From: Brevibacillus brevis NBRC 100599
Lineage (GTDB): Bacteria; Bacillota; Bacilli; Brevibacillales; Brevibacillaceae
Length of the DNA stretch: 64,000 nt
Assembly (NCBI RefSeq): GCF_000010165.1
Contig: NC_012491.1
Coordinates: 1,234,001-1,298,000, forward strand
Direction of reading: 5' to 3'
Below, piece after piece: positions 59,121-64,000 of this stretch. The translations under genes were made by a program, and so were the position numbers. The notes below the pieces were generated by a model. That model was not told the DNA's origin. It searched no databases and saw only the letters and a list, made by a program, of their open reading frames with translations. How positions within the stretch are numbered: position 1 is the stretch's first letter; each line of letters opens with the position of its first letter.

Positions 59121-60540
59121 GCCCGTATCGCTGCTGCGCTATTGGACCACACGCTATCTACTCACCCTCGTGATCGGATTACTCATCATTGGGGCTGTTT
59201 CTGCCTATTGGATCAAGTACGCTGCGATTGAAAAGCAGATCGAGGTCACGCGACTGTTTGCGGAGGAAGTAGCTGATCGAGTCGTCGATGATGTTGGAAA
59301 TATTTTGGTGGGGGAAAAACTTCATCAGGTATTGGATAATCGGCGCAAGTTTATGGGTGTGGATCGCAACCTGATTTTGTTCATTGAAGATGTAAAAGGA
59401 AAGGTCGTATACAGTCGTCCAACCAAGCTTCCGCCTCCTTTGCAGCAGGCAGCACCTGAGCTGTTGAAGCAGGCAGATATGCGGGATAAAGTGAGGCATC
59501 CGTCAGGAGAGACCCTGTATGTAATCAGGAAAAATTTGGAGTTTAATGACCGGATCATTGGCGAAGTGATCTTGCTTTTTCCAGAAACGGATATCAAGGT
59601 AGGGAAAGAGGAAATCCAATATTTGGTCATCATGCTGGGGAGTTTGGGTGTGCTTGGCTGGGCGGTTATTTATTTTCATGCGCGGAAGCTGTCTGAACCG
59701 ATTCAAAATGTGGTAATGTCCGCACGACAGATCGTAGAAGGAAACTACGACGTCTTGCTCAATAAAACGATCAAGGAAAAGGAAATTCACGAACTGGTGC
59801 ATACGTTTGCAGAAATGGCCGACCGTCTTAGGCAGTTGGAAAGCATGCGAACAGAGCTTTTGGCAGGGGTGACACACGAGTTGAAAACCCCTGTTACGTC
59901 GATTAGCGGTTTGATCCAGGCAATTAACGACGAGGTGGTTTCCGGTGAGGAGCAGAAGGAGTTCTTGGAAATCTGCTTGAAGGAGACCAAGCGTCTGCAA
60001 AAAATGGTAGAGGATTTGCTAGACTTCAATTCATTTGCCGTAGGAGCGATCACCGTTTGTCAGGAAGAGCAAAACGTGAACAAGCTGGTCCGCGAGATCG
60101 CCTCACAATGGCAGATTGTTAACGACCTCGGTCACGTTACGTTTACCGTTGGGGTTCTGGATAAGCAGACGATGATCTATGTGGATCCGGGGCGTGTCCA
60201 GCAAATCCTGATTAACCTTTTGAACAACGCGAAACAGGCTGTTGGTGGGAAGGGAAGCATAGCGCTCACTCTCTACGAAACGGACACCGATTTACGAATC
60301 GACGTCAAAGACGATGGACCAGGAATACCCGCAAAGGAACAGCCTCTTGTGTTTGAGCGCTTTTTCCGGGGAAGCAATAAAAAAGACAAAGTACGTGGAC
60401 TCGGTTTGGGGCTGTCCTATTCTCGCATGATGGCGAAGGCGCTTGGTGGAGATCTCCTCCTCGCAAATAGCACGTCAGAGGGATCTGTGTTTACGCTCAT
60501 TTTGCCCATGCGCAAGGAGCAGAGTGAGGAGATTGCTTGA
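59101..60540 (+). CDS. Sensor histidine kinase (HAMP, HisKA, HATPase)
   Basis: This kinase of about 479 residues has two membrane helices (about 15-38 and 175-198) around an extracytoplasmic sensor, then a HAMP domain. The H-box is GVTHELKTPVTSI and the ATPase motifs are NLLNNAKQAV, DDGPGIP and GLGLGLSYS. I prefer GTG 59101; a TTG at 59086 sits directly on the AGGGG site. It overlaps the regulator gene by 20 bases and forms its partner. Confidence 0.9.
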   Translation: MFIKNNEPVSLLRYWTTRYLLTLVIGLLIIGAVSAYWIKYAAIEKQIEVTRLFAEEVADRVVDDVGNILVGEKLHQVLDNRRKFMGVDRNLILFIEDVKGKVVYSRPTKLPPPLQQAAPELLKQADMRDKVRHPSGETLYVIRKNLEFNDRIIGEVILLFPETDIKVGKEEIQYLVIMLGSLGVLGWAVIYFHARKLSEPIQNVVMSARQIVEGNYDVLLNKTIKEKEIHELVHTFAEMADRLRQLESMRTELLAGVTHELKTPVTSISGLIQAINDEVVSGEEQKEFLEICLKETKRLQKMVEDLLDFNSFAVGAITVCQEEQNVNKLVREIASQWQIVNDLGHVTFTVGVLDKQTMIYVDPGRVQQILINLLNNAKQAVGGKGSIALTLYETDTDLRIDVKDDGPGIPAKEQPLVFERFFRGSNKKDKVRGLGLGLSYSRMMAKALGGDLLLANSTSEGSVFTLILPMRKEQSEEIA

Positions 60541-60568
60541 GAGCTTCACCGGCGTTGGTGGAGCTCTC
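60539..60568. terminator. Hairpin between convergent kinase and dctB genes
   Basis: A 12-bp stem with one wobble (60539-60550 with 60557-60568) overlaps the stop codons of both genes. There is no T run, so it may terminate weakly or protect 3' ends. Confidence 0.5.
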
Positions 60569-61595
60569 TGATTTTCTGCATCAAGGGTTCTCCGATACTC
60601 GGGGCGAATTGATCGTAGACTGGCTGCAATGCTTCGATCCAGGCCGCACGTTCTTCTGCTGTCTGTATGTGGATGTTCATCCCCCCATTTTCTTGGAGCA
60701 AGCGTAGTTGTTTGTCATTCATCGAAACAGCCAACTGATTATTGTAAGCTGTCGCTTCCTGCATCGCTTCTGATATCGCCTGCTGAATATCGGCGGGGAG
60801 ATTGTTCCAAAACGTTTTATTAATCACGACGGCGTAGCCCAAATAACTGTGATTGCTGATCGTCATGTGCTTTTGAACGTGGTAAAGCCGTTTGGTGTAC
60901 ACATTGGAGATCGTATTTTCTTCGCCGTCTACTTTTCCGGCAGCCAGCATGCTGTATAATTCATTGAAGGAAGAGCCTACAGGGATTGCGTGGAGCGTGC
61001 GAAACTGAGCTTCGATCACGTTGCCTGGAATGATGCGCAAACGTTGGCCGACAAAATCGGAAGGCATAATTAATCGGCGGTTGGCTGTCACTTGCTTAAA
61101 GCCGCTTCCCCAGAAGGCCAGCCCTTTCATGTCGGAATCTTCAAGCTTATCGAATAGTATTTGGCCGATTTCCCCATTGAATACAGTTTCGACGTCCTCT
61201 TGCGATCGAAACAGATAAGGCAGATCAAGGACAGCCCACTCAGGAATCGTGTTCGACACATAGGAGAAGGCAGGGGCGATCATCTGGATTTCGCCGTTTT
61301 GCAAAGCAGTCATTTCAGTTTTCTCTGTGTGAAGGATACTGTTGGGAAAGACTTGCACCTCTACACGTCCGTTTGTCTTTTCCTTCACGAGCTGGGAAAA
61401 ACGTTCGATAGTCAGACCCTTCGGCGTGTTTTCCGCGATCACGTGGCTGAACTTGATGATAATTTGATTGGACAGCCCTACTTGTTCTTCGTCGTATCCT
61501 CTGTTGTCCATCAGGAGATCTGGACCGAAGCCGATAATGACAGCGCTCACAAGTCCGAGTATGACTATGAATGTACTGGTTACCAATGATTTCAT
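60546..61595 (-). CDS. dctB: DctP/DctB-type C4-dicarboxylate binding protein
   Basis: This 349-residue exported binding protein of the TRAP (DctP) family has an N-terminal signal/anchor helix (residues 5-24). The family motifs KFSHVIAENTPKGLTIERFSQLVKEKTNGRVEVQVFPNS are followed by LPYLFRSQEDVE and RRLIMPSDFVGQRLRI. No TRAP permease genes lie nearby. It is divergent from a DctS kinase, as in B. subtilis, where DctB serves with DctS as a co-sensor for C4-dicarboxylates rather than as a transporter subunit. Confidence 0.9.
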   Translation of the reverse strand: MKSLVTSTFIVILGLVSAVIIGFGPDLLMDNRGYDEEQVGLSNQIIIKFSHVIAENTPKGLTIERFSQLVKEKTNGRVEVQVFPNSILHTEKTEMTALQNGEIQMIAPAFSYVSNTIPEWAVLDLPYLFRSQEDVETVFNGEIGQILFDKLEDSDMKGLAFWGSGFKQVTANRRLIMPSDFVGQRLRIIPGNVIEAQFRTLHAIPVGSSFNELYSMLAAGKVDGEENTISNVYTKRLYHVQKHMTISNHSYLGYAVVINKTFWNNLPADIQQAISEAMQEATAYNNQLAVSMNDKQLRLLQENGGMNIHIQTAEERAAWIEALQPVYDQFAPSIGEPLMQKIRELHQRR

Positions 61596-61664
61596 TATTA
61601 AACACCTGCTTATGTTGAATGAATGTGAGTAAATTGCAAACCCAATGGAAAGGAAAGAACGAAC

Positions 61665-63269
61665 CTGCTCGAACGATTAACAATTAAATGGAAGATTATG
61701 CTGCTCTCCGTCGGAATCGTTCTTTTTTCCTTGATCATCGGAAACTTGATCATGGCCGGAGGGATTATTCGGATTACGGAAACCCAACTGGGACAACGGC
61801 TGATGACCACAGCGCGCACGGTTGCGACGATTCCAAATGTACAAAAAAGCATACAGGAACCAGACGGGTGGAAGGTGATCCAACCGACAGCCAACAACCT
61901 GCGCGTCGTCAATGATGTGACGTATATCGTCGTACTGAATAGGGAGCGTGTTCGTTATTCAGACCCATTAGATGAGCGGATTGGTACGGTGTTTATGGAC
62001 CCTGCGGTTGATGAGGCCTATGCCGAGCACTCCTATTTTCAAAAAGTCATAGGAGAGATGGGAACGGCTCTGCGGGCCTATGTGCCGATCATGGACGACC
62101 AGCATCAGCAGGTGGGTGTTGTCGTGGTCGGACGTGTCATGCCTGATGTCTGGGGGATCTTGTACAGCGAGCGAAACAATATCGCGCTGACCTTTTTCCT
62201 CTCCTTATTGTTCGGGGTGTGGGGCTCCTATCAGTTGGCCCGTCACATGAAAAAGCAGATGCTCGACTTGGAGCCAGACGAAATCGCGCGAATTCTGGTA
62301 GAGAGAACCGCAACCTTCCATGCCATGCATGAGGGAGTAATCGCTATCGATAATCGGGAGCGAATCACAATCTTTAACGACAGGGCGAAGCAAATTTTTG
62401 GCATAGAAGGAGAAGTGCTGGGCAAGCACATACGGTCTGTCCTGCACGACACCAGATTACCAGAAGTGTTGGAGCTTCGCCAGAATTTTACCAACACGGA
62501 AATTCACGTCGGCAATACTCTGCTCTGGTCCAACCGTTTTCTGATCAAGGTCGAGGAAAAGATCGTCGGCGCCATTGCGATTTTTCAGGACAGAACAGAA
62601 GTGGCGAGAATGGCGGAGGAGCTGACAGGTGTAAAAGAATTCGTCGGTGCACTGCGGGTACAAAATCACGAGCACATGAATCATTTGCATACCATCGCAG
62701 GCTTGCTTCAGCTCCATCAGCATGAAAAGGCACTCACGTATTTGTTCGAGGTCAACGAGCAGCAGGAGGAGCTCACCTCCTTTTTAACAACAAGGATCAT
62801 GGATGAGAACTTATCTGGGCTTTTGATCGGCAAAGTAAGCCGCGGAAGAGAGCTGGGCATCCGTGTTGTCATTGATCGCAGGAGTCATCTGGAACGTTTT
62901 CCGCCGTACATGGATCATCATAATTTCGTGCTCATATTGGGAAATCTGATCGAGAATGCCTTTGATTCACTGGAGCGCATCGAACGCAAGGAGAAGGAGA
63001 TCATGATCAGTATCGAGCAAGACGATGAGATTTGCTCCATTTTGGTGGAGGACAATGGAATCGGCATGGACGAAGAGACGCGCCGACATATGCTGGAACG
63101 GGGATTTTCTACGAAAGAGCGTGCGCACCGTGGACTTGGTCTACATCTGGTGCATCAGTTGGTCAATAAAGGGGGAGGCGAGCTGGTTTGCCATTCGGCA
63201 CGCGGAGAAGGGGCCAGCTTTCTCATAACGTTTCCGATGGGGGAGGTGAACAGTCATGGAGAAGGATAA
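61665..63269 (+). CDS. dctS: CitA/DctS-type sensor histidine kinase
   Basis: This kinase of about 534 residues has two membrane helices around a PDC/Cache sensor (about 45-175), a cytoplasmic PAS domain (about 215-320), and a SPOB-type phosphoacceptor in VQNHEHMNHLHTIAGLLQL. The ATPase domain has NLIENAFDSL, EDNGIGM and HRGLGLHLV. The ATG at 61698 has no ribosome site and would begin inside the first helix. A CTG at 61665, about 10 bases after AAAGGAAAG, adds LERLTIKWKI with the expected basic residues, so I prefer it. It senses dicarboxylates with DctB. Confidence 0.85.
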   Translation: MLERLTIKWKIMLLSVGIVLFSLIIGNLIMAGGIIRITETQLGQRLMTTARTVATIPNVQKSIQEPDGWKVIQPTANNLRVVNDVTYIVVLNRERVRYSDPLDERIGTVFMDPAVDEAYAEHSYFQKVIGEMGTALRAYVPIMDDQHQQVGVVVVGRVMPDVWGILYSERNNIALTFFLSLLFGVWGSYQLARHMKKQMLDLEPDEIARILVERTATFHAMHEGVIAIDNRERITIFNDRAKQIFGIEGEVLGKHIRSVLHDTRLPEVLELRQNFTNTEIHVGNTLLWSNRFLIKVEEKIVGAIAIFQDRTEVARMAEELTGVKEFVGALRVQNHEHMNHLHTIAGLLQLHQHEKALTYLFEVNEQQEELTSFLTTRIMDENLSGLLIGKVSRGRELGIRVVIDRRSHLERFPPYMDHHNFVLILGNLIENAFDSLERIERKEKEIMISIEQDDEICSILVEDNGIGMDEETRRHMLERGFSTKERAHRGLGLHLVHQLVNKGGGELVCHSARGEGASFLITFPMGEVNSHGEG

Positions 63270-64000
63270 CGATCACATTCGCGTACTGATTATGGAAGAC
63301 GATCCGATGGTACAGGAAATCAACAAGCAGTTCATTGAGCGCGTCCCGGGCTTTGTCGTGGTCGGAATTGCAGCCAACGGGGCAGATGGACTCAAGCTAG
63401 TGAAAGAGCTCACTCCTGACTTGGTGATCATTGATATTTTCATGCCGATCCAGGACGGGGTAAAGGCGCTGATGGAGCTGCGCGCCGCCAAACATGCCGT
63501 GGACGTCATCGTCGTAACCGCTGCAAAGGACAAAACCACGATCCAGTCCATGCTGCGCAATGGGGCGATGGACTATATAATCAAGCCGTTTCAGTTTGAA
63601 CGGATCAAGCAGTCGTTGGAAAACTATCGAGAGTTTCGCCGACGGATAGATTGGGAGGGAACCGCATCCCAGGATGAGGTCGACCAGCTGTTATTCCGCA
63701 AAAGCCGGGAAAAGGAACAAGCCGATGCCACTCCAGCCAGAGAAGTGCTGCCGAAGGGACTGCACGCTGTCACTATGGAGCAGATCATGCGCCAGATCGA
63801 GAAAGAGAGTCAGCCGCTCTCAGCAGATGATGTGGCCGAACGCGTTGGGATCGCGAGAGTGACGGCCAGACGCTATTTGGACTATCTGGAGAAGAGCGGG
63901 AGTGTCAGAATGGATGTCAGCTATGGTGGGGTAGGCAGACCGACGAATCGCTATGTACGTGTCACTCCACAAGAGGCGGGGGGCACGGGAGGTAAAGAGC
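63256..64000 (+). CDS. dctR: CitB/DctR-type response regulator (runs off window end)
   Basis: The frame is open from ATG 63256 (GGGAGGTG site) to the last base, 248 residues so far, and close to the family's full length. The receiver domain has phosphorylated Asp60 in IIDIFMP and Lys in IIKPF. The C-terminal region (about 170-235) is a CitB-type helix-turn-helix (LSADDVAERVGIARVTARRYLDYLEKSG). It overlaps dctS by 14 bases. By analogy it activates the dctA gene 6 kb away. Confidence 0.9.
   Translation, partial: MEKDNDHIRVLIMEDDPMVQEINKQFIERVPGFVVVGIAANGADGLKLVKELTPDLVIIDIFMPIQDGVKALMELRAAKHAVDVIVVTAAKDKTTIQSMLRNGAMDYIIKPFQFERIKQSLENYREFRRRIDWEGTASQDEVDQLLFRKSREKEQADATPAREVLPKGLHAVTMEQIMRQIEKESQPLSADDVAERVGIARVTARRYLDYLEKSGSVRMDVSYGGVGRPTNRYVRVTPQEAGGTGGKE

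Overview
This window looks like a chromosomal segment of a Gram-positive, spore-forming member of the Bacillales, most like Brevibacillus or a close relative. That placement is inferred from the gene set: GlnK/GlnL, KhtT/KhtU, DctB/DctS/DctR, the DUF441, DUF2512 and DUF3231 families, lipoprotein-type beta-lactamase and NosL, a Bacillus megaterium-style cobalamin operon, strong GGAGG ribosome sites and roughly balanced base composition. I saw no tRNA, rRNA, insertion sequence, prophage or CRISPR array.

Left part (1-10.6 kb): the end of a blaR1-blaI pair and a lipoprotein class A beta-lactamase behind a promoter with three BlaI-type operators, followed closely by an FHA/winged-helix regulator. 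Then come a secreted Lys/Pro-rich protein, an MFS drug-efflux pump with its PadR repressor, several small Bacillales proteins, an ADP-ribosylglycohydrolase, and an ECF sigma/anti-sigma pair.

10.7-19.7 kb: a complete glutamine-type ABC transporter (glnQHMP) followed by a GlnK/GlnL two-component system. Opposite these lies a nosD-nosL-nosY-nosF copper-site maturation operon with no nosZ in the window.

19.9-31.7 kb: a GltB-like flavoprotein, a 2-Cys peroxiredoxin, a membrane protein and a large TerD-like protein. The TerD gene starts directly after a hairpin leader that is duplicated 1.8 kb upstream. Next is an unfamiliar five-gene cassette: two tandem ThiF/E1-like enzymes, a DUF441 membrane protein, a lipoprotein alpha/beta hydrolase, and a DRE-TIM (isopropylmalate/homocitrate synthase-like) enzyme fused to a cupin. 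Two related terminator hairpins flank it. This cassette is my best candidate for an undescribed pathway. A VanX-type dipeptidase closes the region.

31.7-51.4 kb: a cobalamin riboswitch, an attenuator-like terminator and a row of palindromes lead into a 20-gene operon with nearly every stop overlapping the next start. It encodes cobalt insertion, the corrin ring, adenosylation and nucleotide-loop assembly, starting from uroporphyrinogen III. No cobalt transporter and no bluB were seen.

51.4-64 kb: an acetyltransferase, a six-helix membrane protein coupled to a TlpA/ResA thioredoxin, a KhtT/KhtU K+/H+ antiporter, and a C4-dicarboxylate system (DctA-type symporter, DctB binding protein, DctS/DctR). 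The dicarboxylate system is interrupted by a secreted stalk-domain protein and an OmpR-type two-component pair. dctR runs off the right edge.
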